Source of the DNA: Desulfobacterales bacterium
GTDB lineage: Bacteria; Desulfobacterota; Desulfobacteria; Desulfobacterales; Desulfobacteraceae
Direction of reading: 5' to 3'
NCBI GenBank assembly: GCA_023143455.1
Contig: JAGLHT010000012.1
Span: forward strand, 1-62,248
Length of the DNA stretch: 62,248 nucleotides
Positions 28,514 through 37,020 of the stretch are shown piece by piece. A program made the position numbers and the translations under genes. The notes beneath the pieces are model-generated. The model made no database searches and was not told the DNA's origin. It saw only the letters and a program-made list of their open reading frames with translations. Numbering within the stretch: the stretch's first letter is position 1; each line of letters opens with the position of its first letter.

Positions 28514-31500
28514 TTAATCAGATCCAAAATTAGTTGAACGCAATCCCAGCAATTGCTGAAAAAAATCTGCAATATCTTTTACTATCAAATACAAAGAAGG
28601 AACATAGACTAAAGTCAAAATTGTTGCAACCAAGAGACCAAAGCATATGCTTATTGCCATGGGAATCAAAAACTGAGCCTGAAAACTTGTTTCAAGAAGA
28701 AGTGGAAAAAGCCCTGCAATAGTTGTAACTGATGTTAAAAGAACTGGCCTGAACCTACTTTTTCCTGATTCCATTACAGCACTTATAACATCTTCTCCCT
28801 GCCTTATTTTAGAATTTATAAAATCAATTAAAATTAAAGAATCATTAACAACAATACCTGACAGAGCAACAATTCCAAAAAAACTTATAATAGTTATGGG
28901 AAATCCCATAATAAAATGACCAATGATTGCACCTACAAGTCCGAAAGGAATAGCAACCATTATTATTACAGGTTGTATATAAGATTTGAACTGACTTGCT
29001 AATAGAAGAAACATACCCATAAGTGCAAATATATATCCAGTTTTAAGGCTGTCTACTGATTCTTTTGTTCGTTTTGCCTGACCTTCTAAATCATATGTTA
29101 CCCCTGGATATTTCAGAACCAGATCTTTTAAAAACTTATTATTCAAATCTTCTACAATTTCACTTGCATTACCAATATTCTCATCAATATCAGAGATTAC
29201 AGTTATTACTCTTTTTCTGTTTACCCTGCTAATCAATGAATAACCCCTTACATCGGAAATAGTTGCGACTTCTCCAAGGGGTATTTCTCTGCCATCAGAA
29301 GTTCTTATGCGCATTTCTTCAATTGAGGAAACTTTTTTTCTTTCATCCTCAGAATATCTCACAACAACTTTCAAATCGTTTTCACCTCTTTGAATCTGTA
29401 AGACTTCATCACCATAATAAGCTTGCCTTGTCTGAATAGCAATATCTGCCATTGTAACCCCTAGGGATCTAGCACCATCTTTAATACTGATTCGTTTTTC
29501 CATTTTTCCCGGGCGGAAATTATCAGTAACATCAAACGCACCCGGAAATGTTCCAAGCTCTTTTTTAAGATCTTCGGCTGCTGCTGTAAGTTGATCATAG
29601 TTATCACCTATAAGCTGAATTTCAATGGGATTTCCAGCAGGCCCGCCACTTAAAATGGAATAGGTCAATTCTTCTGTCCCAGGCAATTTCCCAACTAACT
29701 TTCTCCATTCTGCAATAATATCTGTCACTGGAAGATCAGGTCTATTCTCTGAAGGCTGAACTTCAATGGACACTTCACCGCAATGGGCTCCATAAACCCC
29801 TGGGTTCCAATCCACTCTAGGTATAATACCTACAAGAGAAAAAGTATGCACAACCAGAGAATCATCAGTTTCGATCTTTTCTTTTAAAATGTCATTTAAC
29901 TTTAATGCTGCGTTTTCAATATATTTAATACTTTTTTCAGTTACTTGGTATGGTGTGCCCTGAGGATAAATAATTTTAGCTGTAACCCAGTTACTATCAC
30001 CTTTTGGGAAAAAAACAAAAGGGATATGCCCCCCTGCAAGTGCACCTAGGCTAATAATAAGGATTCCGATGCCAATGGCAAAGGTGAAATATCGGTTTTT
30101 AATAGTGTATTTTAAAACTGAAGTATAAGTGGTATTAATAAAACTATCTAATCTTGATTCAACCCGGCTTCTGACTCGTTCATGCCAACTAAAAAACTTT
30201 TTAAACCTATCTGATTGTGCAAGGGAATGCTCAAGATGGGCGGGTAGTATTATTAGTGCTTCGATAAGTGAGAAAATAAGAATCACAATAACTGTCTGGG
30301 GCATTATAGCCATAAATTTTCCCATTATGCCTGCAATATACATAAGGGGCGTAAAAGCAACAATTGTTGTCAATACAGCCATCAAAACAGGCGTACCTAC
30401 CTGTCCCATACTATCTATTACTGCTTGCTTTGGCGATTTACCCATGGAATAATGGGAATAAACATTTTCACCTACAATAATTGCATCATCAACAAGTATA
30501 CCAAGGGTCATTATAAAACCAAACAAAGATAACATATTTATGGAAGCACCCATCTGATGCAGAACAACAAACGCTCCCATAAATGATATAGGAATTCCCA
30601 CCGAAACCCAAAATGCAAGCCCGAGATTTAAAAATAAAGCAAGTACTATAAACACAAGTATAATACCCTGAATACCATTTTTCATTAACAGGTCTATTCT
30701 GCCCTGAACCATCTCTGCCAAGTCCTGCCATTGTGCCAAATAAACTCCTGCAGGTTGTTTATCCTTATTCTCAGCAACATACTTTTTTACGGCTTCTGAA
30801 ATTGCTATTGTATCCTGCATGGATGTTCTATTAACCATAACAAGAGCAGCGGGCTTTCCATTGAAGCGAGCACCAAGATCTGTATCTTTGAAGCCATCGA
30901 TTACCGTTGCTACCTCACCTAAAAGAATTTGAGTCCCGTCTTTCCTAGTTAATACGGGAATTTTTTCAAATTCTTCACCAGTATAGAGTTTTCCCTTAGC
31001 ACGGACTATAATTTCTTGCCCTTTTGTTTTTACTTTTCCGCCGGGAAGATCAATACTGCTGGTCTTAACAGCTCTTACAACCTGATCAAAAGAAAGATTA
31101 AATCGTCTCATACTCTGTTCAGAAAGTTCTATTGATATTTCATAATCTTTAGTACCAATAAGTCGAGCAAGAGATATATCCTCTGAATTTACCAAATCAT
31201 TTTTGATTTTATTAGCTGCTTCTTTTAAAATTTTTTCGTCAACGTCACCATATACAGCAATTGTAATGGCAGGGTCATTTTGTTTAATTTCTACAATAAC
31301 AGGATCTTCGGCTTCTTGGGGAAATGAATCAATAAGATCAATTTCAGTTTTAATATCATCTAATTTTTCTCTTACATTAACACCTTTTTCGAGTTCTAAG
31401 AAAACATCACCGTAACCCTCTAAGGCTGTTGAATAAATATTTTTTATACCTTCTACGCCTTTTAGCTGTTCTTCAATTTTAAGACAGATTCCTTCTTCAA

Positions 31501-31678
31501 CTTCCAGTGGTGTAGCTCCTGGGAACGAGATATTTATATCAATAAAATCAAGGGCAAACTGAGGAAACATCTCTCTTCGCATATTCTGAATAACCATCAT
31601 ACCGGCAACAATAATGAATATCATTAACAGGTTAACTGTAACTCTATGTTCAACAGACCATTTGCCCAACGCTTTCAT
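28514..31678 (-). CDS. RND-family efflux permease (AcrB/MdtC-like)
   Basis: A 1054-aa inner-membrane proton-driven exporter. It has TM1 at the N-terminus, then a large periplasmic loop, a membrane block containing LGILVDDAIIVGENV (TM4 with proton-relay Asp pair), and the duplicated second half ending near residue 1045. The length and duplicated topology are standard for HAE-type RND pumps. It is translated 5 bp after its fusion protein, which makes an operon. No outer-membrane TolC gene lies in the window. Substrates are unknown. Confidence 0.92.
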   Translation of the reverse strand: MKALGKWSVEHRVTVNLLMIFIIVAGMMVIQNMRREMFPQFALDFIDINISFPGATPLEVEEGICLKIEEQLKGVEGIKNIYSTALEGYGDVFLELEKGVNVREKLDDIKTEIDLIDSFPQEAEDPVIVEIKQNDPAITIAVYGDVDEKILKEAANKIKNDLVNSEDISLARLIGTKDYEISIELSEQSMRRFNLSFDQVVRAVKTSSIDLPGGKVKTKGQEIIVRAKGKLYTGEEFEKIPVLTRKDGTQILLGEVATVIDGFKDTDLGARFNGKPAALVMVNRTSMQDTIAISEAVKKYVAENKDKQPAGVYLAQWQDLAEMVQGRIDLLMKNGIQGIILVFIVLALFLNLGLAFWVSVGIPISFMGAFVVLHQMGASINMLSLFGFIMTLGILVDDAIIVGENVYSHYSMGKSPKQAVIDSMGQVGTPVLMAVLTTIVAFTPLMYIAGIMGKFMAIMPQTVIVILIFSLIEALIILPAHLEHSLAQSDRFKKFFSWHERVRSRVESRLDSFINTTYTSVLKYTIKNRYFTFAIGIGILIISLGALAGGHIPFVFFPKGDSNWVTAKIIYPQGTPYQVTEKSIKYIENAALKLNDILKEKIETDDSLVVHTFSLVGIIPRVDWNPGVYGAHCGEVSIEVQPSENRPDLPVTDIIAEWRKLVGKLPGTEELTYSILSGGPAGNPIEIQLIGDNYDQLTAAAEDLKKELGTFPGAFDVTDNFRPGKMEKRISIKDGARSLGVTMADIAIQTRQAYYGDEVLQIQRGENDLKVVVRYSEDERKKVSSIEEMRIRTSDGREIPLGEVATISDVRGYSLISRVNRKRVITVISDIDENIGNASEIVEDLNNKFLKDLVLKYPGVTYDLEGQAKRTKESVDSLKTGYIFALMGMFLLLASQFKSYIQPVIIMVAIPFGLVGAIIGHFIMGFPITIISFFGIVALSGIVVNDSLILIDFINSKIRQGEDVISAVMESGKSRFRPVLLTSVTTIAGLFPLLLETSFQAQFLIPMAISICFGLLVATILTLVYVPSLYLIVKDIADFFQQLLGLRSTNFGSD

Positions 31679-31683
31679 AGTAT

Positions 31684-32943
31684 CTACCCTTTAAGTTTAA
31701 CCTTCATGCCATGTATTGCTCCGGGGATGGGAGTTGATAATATCTTATCACCTTTTTTTAAACCAGACTGAATATAGACCTCTTCTTCAAATTTACGTAA
31801 AACTTTAACTTCTTTTTTTTGCAATTTACCGTTTTCTACAATAAAAAGAGTGTTTTGATTAATAAGATACCTTGGCAGAACGAAAATATTCTCAAATGTT
31901 TCTCCATTTATATTACATTTAACAAATGTACCAGGACGGAGTTTATAAATACTTTCAGGGCTGTTATCAATATTATCTATTTCAATTGTCATGGGAAGTG
32001 TTCTTGTCTTTTCATCTATATTGGCTTTAACTCTTACAACTTTTCCATGCCATATCAAAGAATCGTCACCTACAGGTCCAGCTATTTGAAGGTCAACCCT
32101 GGGCATTGAACCATCTTTCATTGTATGCTCAAACCATTTCATCTTCTCCATGGGTATACTAACATCGACATCAAGTTGAGATTTTAAATAAATATGACCA
32201 AGAGCTTGACCAGTATTGACATATTCTCCCTCCTCAACAAATTTGTCCATAACATAGCCTTCAAAGTCAGCCCTGATCTTTGTTTTTTCCAGAGCTAAAT
32301 TTGCCTTTTCAAGATCAACTCTAGCCATTTTCAAAACACCTTTTTTTTGATCCATAATAGAATCTGTCAGTGCAAGCCTATTGGTGATATCCTGAACTTG
32401 CATTGTAGCTTTAAGATAAGCCATTTCAGAACTGTCAAGTTGATTTTTTGTAGCATAGTTAACTTTTGACAATTTTGTCATTCTGTTAAACTCTGCGGAG
32501 GAAAGTTTAAAATTCCTCTGGGCAAGCAAAATATCGGTTTTATAATTAACTATTTCCTGTTCTAACCTTGCTATATCCGCTTTTGCTTGCCTAATATTAA
32601 CAAGACTGGCATCACGGTTTAGTTCATAGGATCTAGAATCAATCCCAAGCAACAATTCACCTTTTTTTAAAAATCCACCTTCTGCAAACAAAGGGTTAAT
32701 GTATTCTATCCGACCAGGTACCTCAGCAGTTATTTTGGCTGATTTTCGAGGTTTTACAGTTCCAAAAGCCTCTACCCTCATTATTATTGACGAAGGTGTA
32801 GCAACAATAAATTCAGCTAAAGGGATTGATTCCTCACGTTCTATTTTTTCTGGTTTGGCTTTTATTGCAACTAGAAAAACAGCAATACTGATTGCTATTG
32901 CAAGGACTATGATGACACGTACGCTTCTTGAAAAAAAACCCAT
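31684..32943 (-). CDS. RND efflux periplasmic adaptor (membrane fusion protein)
   Basis: A 419-aa HlyD/AcrA-type adaptor. A single N-terminal membrane anchor (about 8-26) is followed by a lipoyl half, a long coiled-coil hairpin (about 110-225, rich in QAKADIARLEQEI and similar heptads), the second lipoyl half (KIRADFEGYVMD), and the beta-barrel and membrane-proximal domains. It bridges the RND permease to an outer-membrane channel. Confidence 0.9.
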   Translation of the reverse strand: MGFFSRSVRVIIVLAIAISIAVFLVAIKAKPEKIEREESIPLAEFIVATPSSIIMRVEAFGTVKPRKSAKITAEVPGRIEYINPLFAEGGFLKKGELLLGIDSRSYELNRDASLVNIRQAKADIARLEQEIVNYKTDILLAQRNFKLSSAEFNRMTKLSKVNYATKNQLDSSEMAYLKATMQVQDITNRLALTDSIMDQKKGVLKMARVDLEKANLALEKTKIRADFEGYVMDKFVEEGEYVNTGQALGHIYLKSQLDVDVSIPMEKMKWFEHTMKDGSMPRVDLQIAGPVGDDSLIWHGKVVRVKANIDEKTRTLPMTIEIDNIDNSPESIYKLRPGTFVKCNINGETFENIFVLPRYLINQNTLFIVENGKLQKKEVKVLRKFEEEVYIQSGLKKGDKILSTPIPGAIHGMKVKLKG

Positions 32944-33514
32944 CAGATCTGCCTCCGGCTAGATTTACAAAGTTCATTTAACTACTTACTATAAGAGGAA
33001 AAATCTAAAAATCAAGCAAAAGTATTAATAACTGAATATTTGCTATAAGGAATCTTAGCCAAATAAAAAATATATTTGATGCATGGAGATAACCCATGCT
33101 GCGAGAAGCATGCATCTTCACTTTTACTAAATTGTTTGATAATTTAAATATTAGCCACTGTGTTTATTTTATCAAAATCATTAACAAAAAATGTTCCGAT
33201 TCTCCTATACTCAACTATATCTTAAGTTTGAAGTATTTAACTATCAATTTATTTCAATATCTTAATATTATTATATACTTACCTTGACAAAAAAGAACTT
33301 TCTGTCTATAAAGCCTAAAAATAATTGCATATGTGGTGTCGAAGGAATTATTATTAATAGTATTTACGATGGTGTCGGATATACGTTTTTTTTCCATAAT
33401 GGCTCTTGAATGTATAAAATGTGGGATTAAAGAAGCAAATAATAGCAGCCTATAAGATTTTATGAACAATCATGTAAAATTGACCCCCTATGAAGTTTAA
33501 CGTGATTGATCAAC
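32944..33514. other. Gene-free 571-bp gap with a solo repeat end
   Basis: No convincing gene. Besides the repeat at 33031, a 19-codon open stretch at 33399-33455 reads ALECIKCGIKEA, which could be a zinc-ribbon remnant but is too short to call. The sequence is strongly AT-rich. It marks the left edge of a degraded accessory patch that continues to 35165. Confidence 0.5.
33031..33100. repeat. Solo diverged copy of the 23956 element left end
   Basis: ACTGAATATTTGCTATAAGG at 33031 matches the left end at 23955 with one change, and identity continues through AATCTTAGCC. Looser similarity then runs to a shared TAACCCAT about 60 bases in. No matching right terminal repeat was found nearby, so this looks like a decayed or partial copy of the same element family. 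Confidence 0.65.
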
Positions 33515-33823
33515 TTATTTAATCGTAACTTTATTAACAAATATTTTTGCAGTAACGATTTGTATACCATGGTAATGCTTAAGTTCAAGGAGGTGATTGT
33601 CACCTGATACAATAAAATCAGCTTTGGCTTCCAGGGCACAGGAAAGGAACTTATTATCGGTTTGATCTTTTTTGATTTTATTGGTTTTGTAGCGGTCTTT
33701 AGTGACTATAAAGGCTTTGGTAATCCATAGTTCCTGAAGTTTAAATGTATAACCTTTTTGGGCAAAAAGACCGCTGATAAAAAGGTTAGTATCAATAACT
33801 GCCCTAGACGTTTTTTTCTTCAA
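33515..33823 (-). CDS. PIN-domain toxin, internally shortened
   Basis: A 102-aa PilT/PIN-family protein. The first acidic motif is VIDTNLFISGL (about residues 10-20) and the last is DNKFLSCALEAKADFIVSGD (about 57-76). Members of this toxin subgroup are usually about 135-140 aa; here the stretch between AFIVTK and IKKDQTD is only a dozen residues, so the helical middle carrying another catalytic acid seems missing. RNase activity may be lost. It overlaps the upstream regulator gene by 20 bp, a typical toxin-antitoxin arrangement. Confidence 0.65.
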   Translation of the reverse strand: MKKKTSRAVIDTNLFISGLFAQKGYTFKLQELWITKAFIVTKDRYKTNKIKKDQTDNKFLSCALEAKADFIVSGDNHLLELKHYHGIQIVTAKIFVNKVTIK

Positions 33824-34298
33824 GCCTTACCGCCCTTACTGACTCATCCACGATCCGCATGATATCATCTTCAGAATATCCCCTTGCTCGTTTGCGTAGC
33901 TTAGAAAGAGTCTGTCTAATTCTGTCTTCCCATGGAGAATTTTTAGACCTCATGACATCACAAACTTTATTTTTAATAATAATAGCTTCAATAAGGCTCT
34001 TAATGATGTTTTTGTTCTCTGCATCCATTTGTTCCACTTCCTTAAATTTCTCAAAAAGATCAAGGTCTTCTATCTGGCTCAACCCGGCTTTGGGGACATT
34101 ATCAAAGATAAGGTAATCAGCACTTGTCTCAAGTCCTTCTGCAATTTTTCTTAATGTATCTGCCGTGGGTATTATCCTGCCATTTTCATATTTACTTAAT
34201 AGTTTGGAGTTAACCCCGGATTTTTTCTCAAGTAGAACTTGAGATAATCCTTGTTCCTGTCTTAACTGTCTTATTTTATCTCCCAGAGATGGTGTCAT
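33804..34298 (-). CDS. XRE-family regulator with C-terminal antitoxin-like tail
   Basis: A 164-aa protein with an N-terminal helix-turn-helix (about residues 5-62; IRQLRQEQGLSQVLLEKKSG, then YENGRIIPTADTL). A linker is followed by a charged C-terminal segment (about 122-160) with SPWEDRIRQTLSKLRKRARG and VDESVRAVR. The tail overlaps the PIN toxin start and looks like a separate antitoxin module fused to the repressor, an inference from position and composition. GGAGG lies before the ATG and a palindrome lies upstream, which suggests autoregulation. Confidence 0.75.
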   Translation of the reverse strand: MTPSLGDKIRQLRQEQGLSQVLLEKKSGVNSKLLSKYENGRIIPTADTLRKIAEGLETSADYLIFDNVPKAGLSQIEDLDLFEKFKEVEQMDAENKNIIKSLIEAIIIKNKVCDVMRSKNSPWEDRIRQTLSKLRKRARGYSEDDIMRIVDESVRAVRLEEKNV

Positions 34299-34324
34299 GT
34301 ATATGCCTCCTTGTTTTTATATAT

Positions 34325-34349
34325 ATTATAACACACATTTTTAAAATGT
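34325..34349 (-). promoter_or_regulatory. Probable promoter and operator of the XRE-PIN pair
   Basis: Upstream of the regulator on the minus strand, TATAAT (34330-34325) is a consensus -10 box. A perfect 15-nt palindrome ACATTTT-T-AAAATGT spans 34335-34349, overlapping the expected -35 to spacer region. This is a good place for the XRE protein to repress its own operon. The -35 box itself is poor. Confidence 0.5.
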
Positions 34350-34536
34350 CTTTATCTCTATAAAAGAAAAAATATGTTGATTTTGCAAATAGTATCCTAT
34401 ATGCCACCTAAAATAGTAACACATATGCTATAATATTTATTTTTGATAATAACAAATCTTTTTTAAGCTTTTACGGGAGTAGACAGTATTAGAAAAAAAG
34501 ACCATCAACTAAGAACTCGGCAAAGTTAACCAGCTA

Positions 34537-35112
34537 ATGACCTACAAGAACCATAGAATCCATCAAAGCAACCACTGATCTAAAATTACTTGCAGAATCC
34601 AAAGGCATAAAACTAAAAAAGAACGGCAAAGAATACTTTGGCCTGTGCCCCTTCCATAACGACACCAATCCTTCTTTATCCATACACACCATCAAAAAAC
34701 GAATGGCATTGCTTTGGCAGTGGCAAGGGATGGTGACGTGATCAGGTTTATAGAACTTTATGATCAGGTAGATTTTAAGGAAGCTGTAAAAAGACTTTCT
34801 TTTAATCAAATTGTAAAATCGGCAGTTAAAAATAAAAATCAACCCAGCCTGACACTATTAACTCCAGAACACATAAAACTCTTAACCAGAGTAATAGAGT
34901 TCTATAGTTCAGCTTTTGCAAAAAATAACAGAGCCATGCAATACCTTGCCAAAAGAGGTATCACAGATAAATCTATATTCTCTGATTTTAATATTGGTTT
35001 TGCCAATGGAACCCTTTTAAATGTTCTGCCTGAAGATAAAAAGATCATAAGGCAGCTAAAAAAAATTGGTATCCTTAATGACAAAGCCCATGAACACTTC
35101 CTTAATAAATAA
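34537..35112 (+). pseudogene. Frameshifted CHC2 zinc-finger primase-like remnant
   Basis: Three reading frames must be joined to read a DnaG-type N-terminus. About 34556-34690 gives LLAESKGIKLKKNGKEYFG and then CPFHNDTNPSLSI (first zinc ligands). A second frame gives NEWHCFGSGKG (about 34700-34730; the last ligand Cys appears as Ser). A third frame, open from 34714, starts GDVIRFIELYD and runs 132 codons to a stop at 35112. The catalytic TOPRIM part is absent. This is a decayed mobile-element primase. Confidence 0.75.
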
Positions 35113-35115
35113 AAA

Positions 35116-35165
35116 ACCGCACAGATTCAAAAAAAAGAAAAGGAGACAAATTGAATCTGTACGGT
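35116..35165. terminator. Bidirectional terminator between the primase remnant and etfA
   Basis: Arms ACCGCACAGATTCAA (35116-35130) and TTGAATCTGTACGGT (35151-35165) pair with one mismatch. On the minus strand the stem is followed by TTTTTTATTT, a good intrinsic terminator for the etf operon. On the plus strand it is followed by ATATTTTTT. Confidence 0.75.
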
Positions 35166-35192
35166 ATATTTTTTAAAAGTATTCTTAATTAA

Positions 35193-36161
35193 TTAAAGGT
35201 CTTTAATCTTTTCTGTAAGTTCAGGCATAAACTCAAGAATATCCCCTATAATCCCTACATCTGCAACCTGGAATATTGGTGCATTTGCATTCTTATTTAT
35301 TGCAATTATAAAAGGATCGCCTTTAATACCGCCCATATGCTGGAATGATCCACTAATGCCCAAAGCCAGATAAACTTTTGGTTTAACAGTTTGCCCGGAA
35401 GTTCCAACCTGGCGTGATTTTTCAAGCCATTTAGCATCAACAATAGGTCTTGAACATGACACAACTGCACCCATTGCTTCGGCAAGTTCCTGAGCAACCC
35501 CAATATTTTCTTCTTCCTCGATACCACGTCCAATGGAAACAAGTACGTCTGACTTTGTAATATCAACATCTCCAACTTCAGCTTCAACTATTTCAAGGAA
35601 ACGTCTTTTAGTTGAGATATCACCTGCATCACCTGATTTATCGACTATTGTCCCACCTTCAGAGCCATCTTCAACAGGAGCAAATGCACCTGGCCTGATT
35701 GCTATTACAGCACCGTTAGAGATATCTAAGTCATTATGAGTGCTAATAATACCACCTAGCACCTGGCGGACAATTTTTAAAGTTGCTCCCTCTGTCCCTT
35801 CAAAATCAATAACATCAGAAGCACAGGCTGAATCAAACTTTATTGATAATCCAGGGACAAGATCCATTCCAAAAGTATTATGAGGCGCAAGAATAATTGC
35901 ATCGGAAGGAAGCACATTACAGAGTGCTTTTCGTACAACTTCAGCATTAGGGTAGGCTAAATCATCATGACCAATCTTAATGACTTCTTTAAAAAGAGAA
36001 GTAAGATGCCCGGCAACTTTATCTAAAGTGTCACCAGAACCTGTTACAATTGCTGTAACCTGTGCATTAGAATCAAGCTTTCCTGCAGCTGCCTGAATTT
36101 CATATGCTATATCATCTGCCACACCGTCTTTATGTGGGATATATGCAAAAATCTGTGCCAT
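35193..36161 (-). CDS. etfA: Electron transfer flavoprotein alpha subunit
   Basis: A 322-aa ETF alpha subunit that binds FAD in its C-terminal domain. The signature runs VSCSRPIVDAKWLEKSRQVG (about 232-251), then GQTVKPKVYLALGISGS and the conserved end FQVADVGIIGD. With EtfB it accepts electrons from acyl-CoA dehydrogenases. It overlaps etfB by one base, so the two are translationally coupled. Confidence 0.95.
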   Translation of the reverse strand: MAQIFAYIPHKDGVADDIAYEIQAAAGKLDSNAQVTAIVTGSGDTLDKVAGHLTSLFKEVIKIGHDDLAYPNAEVVRKALCNVLPSDAIILAPHNTFGMDLVPGLSIKFDSACASDVIDFEGTEGATLKIVRQVLGGIISTHNDLDISNGAVIAIRPGAFAPVEDGSEGGTIVDKSGDAGDISTKRRFLEIVEAEVGDVDITKSDVLVSIGRGIEEEENIGVAQELAEAMGAVVSCSRPIVDAKWLEKSRQVGTSGQTVKPKVYLALGISGSFQHMGGIKGDPFIIAINKNANAPIFQVADVGIIGDILEFMPELTEKIKDL

Positions 36162-36952
36162 TATGCCAATCCTCCTTTGCTTTTCAGTTTTTCAATGAGC
36201 TTTTCAATAATTTCATCAGTTGAGCCCTCAAGCATTTCAGCACCCTCACCAAGATCTGGCACAAAATAATCAATTCTTTTCATTTTTGCGCCATCTTTAC
36301 CTACGGAACCTGCATCAATACCAAGATCTGAAGCGCCTTTAACAGGTATCTCAATCTGTGCAACTTTTCTTATTCCACGGATACCAACGTATCTTGGTTC
36401 ATTAATACCTGTCTGTATTGAAAGTACACAAGGGAGTTCAATCTCATTCATTTCCTTGTTACCGCCCTCAATTTCTCTTCCTACTTTTATGTGCTTATCA
36501 CCATCAATGTCAATCTGATTAACTAAAGATGCATAAGGTAAATCAAGCATTGCAGCAAGCATTCCGCCGACTTCGGCAGCTCCATCATCAGCCTGAGCAC
36601 CTGTGAGGATTAGGTCATAATTTCCCTTTTCTACTTCTGCCTTTAAAATAGAAGCAATTCCTCTTGAGTCAGAATCTTCAAATGCATCATCTGAAAGAAG
36701 AATACCATTATCAGCACCCATTGCCATCTCTCTTCGCAATACTTCTTCAGATTCATCATCACCAACACTCACAACAGTAACGCTACCGCCATGTTCACCC
36801 ACTATTTGAATAGCTTCTTCAACTGCATAGTTATCCCATTCATTCACAGAATAGACAAGATCATCACGATCAATATCATTGCCTGCACTGTTGAGTTCAA
36901 ACTCATTTTCTGCAGTATCAGGCACTCTTTTGATACAAACCAAAATCTCCAT
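36161..36952 (-). CDS. etfB: Electron transfer flavoprotein beta subunit
   Basis: A 263-aa ETF beta subunit. The start MEILVCIKRVPDT and the internal DLILTGAQADDGAAEVGGMLA segment (nucleotide-binding loop, about 117-137) are typical. ATG 36952 is chosen because GGAGGT lies 4 bases before it; an upstream TTG at 36964 overlaps that ribosome site. It lies 68 bp after the membrane Fe-S oxidoreductase, consistent with one etfD-etfB-etfA transcript. Confidence 0.94.
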   Translation of the reverse strand: MEILVCIKRVPDTAENEFELNSAGNDIDRDDLVYSVNEWDNYAVEEAIQIVGEHGGSVTVVSVGDDESEEVLRREMAMGADNGILLSDDAFEDSDSRGIASILKAEVEKGNYDLILTGAQADDGAAEVGGMLAAMLDLPYASLVNQIDIDGDKHIKVGREIEGGNKEMNEIELPCVLSIQTGINEPRYVGIRGIRKVAQIEIPVKGASDLGIDAGSVGKDGAKMKRIDYFVPDLGEGAEMLEGSTDEIIEKLIEKLKSKGGLA

Positions 36953-37020
36953 TTTTACCTCCAAATTTATTATTCTAACTTAAATACTTAGTTTTTAATC
37001 TAAATCAAATACTAAAAATT

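Noticed and set aside
33399..33455. Small zinc-ribbon-like frame
   Set aside because: Nineteen codons with a single Cys-x2-Cys pair and no ribosome site; chance cannot be excluded.
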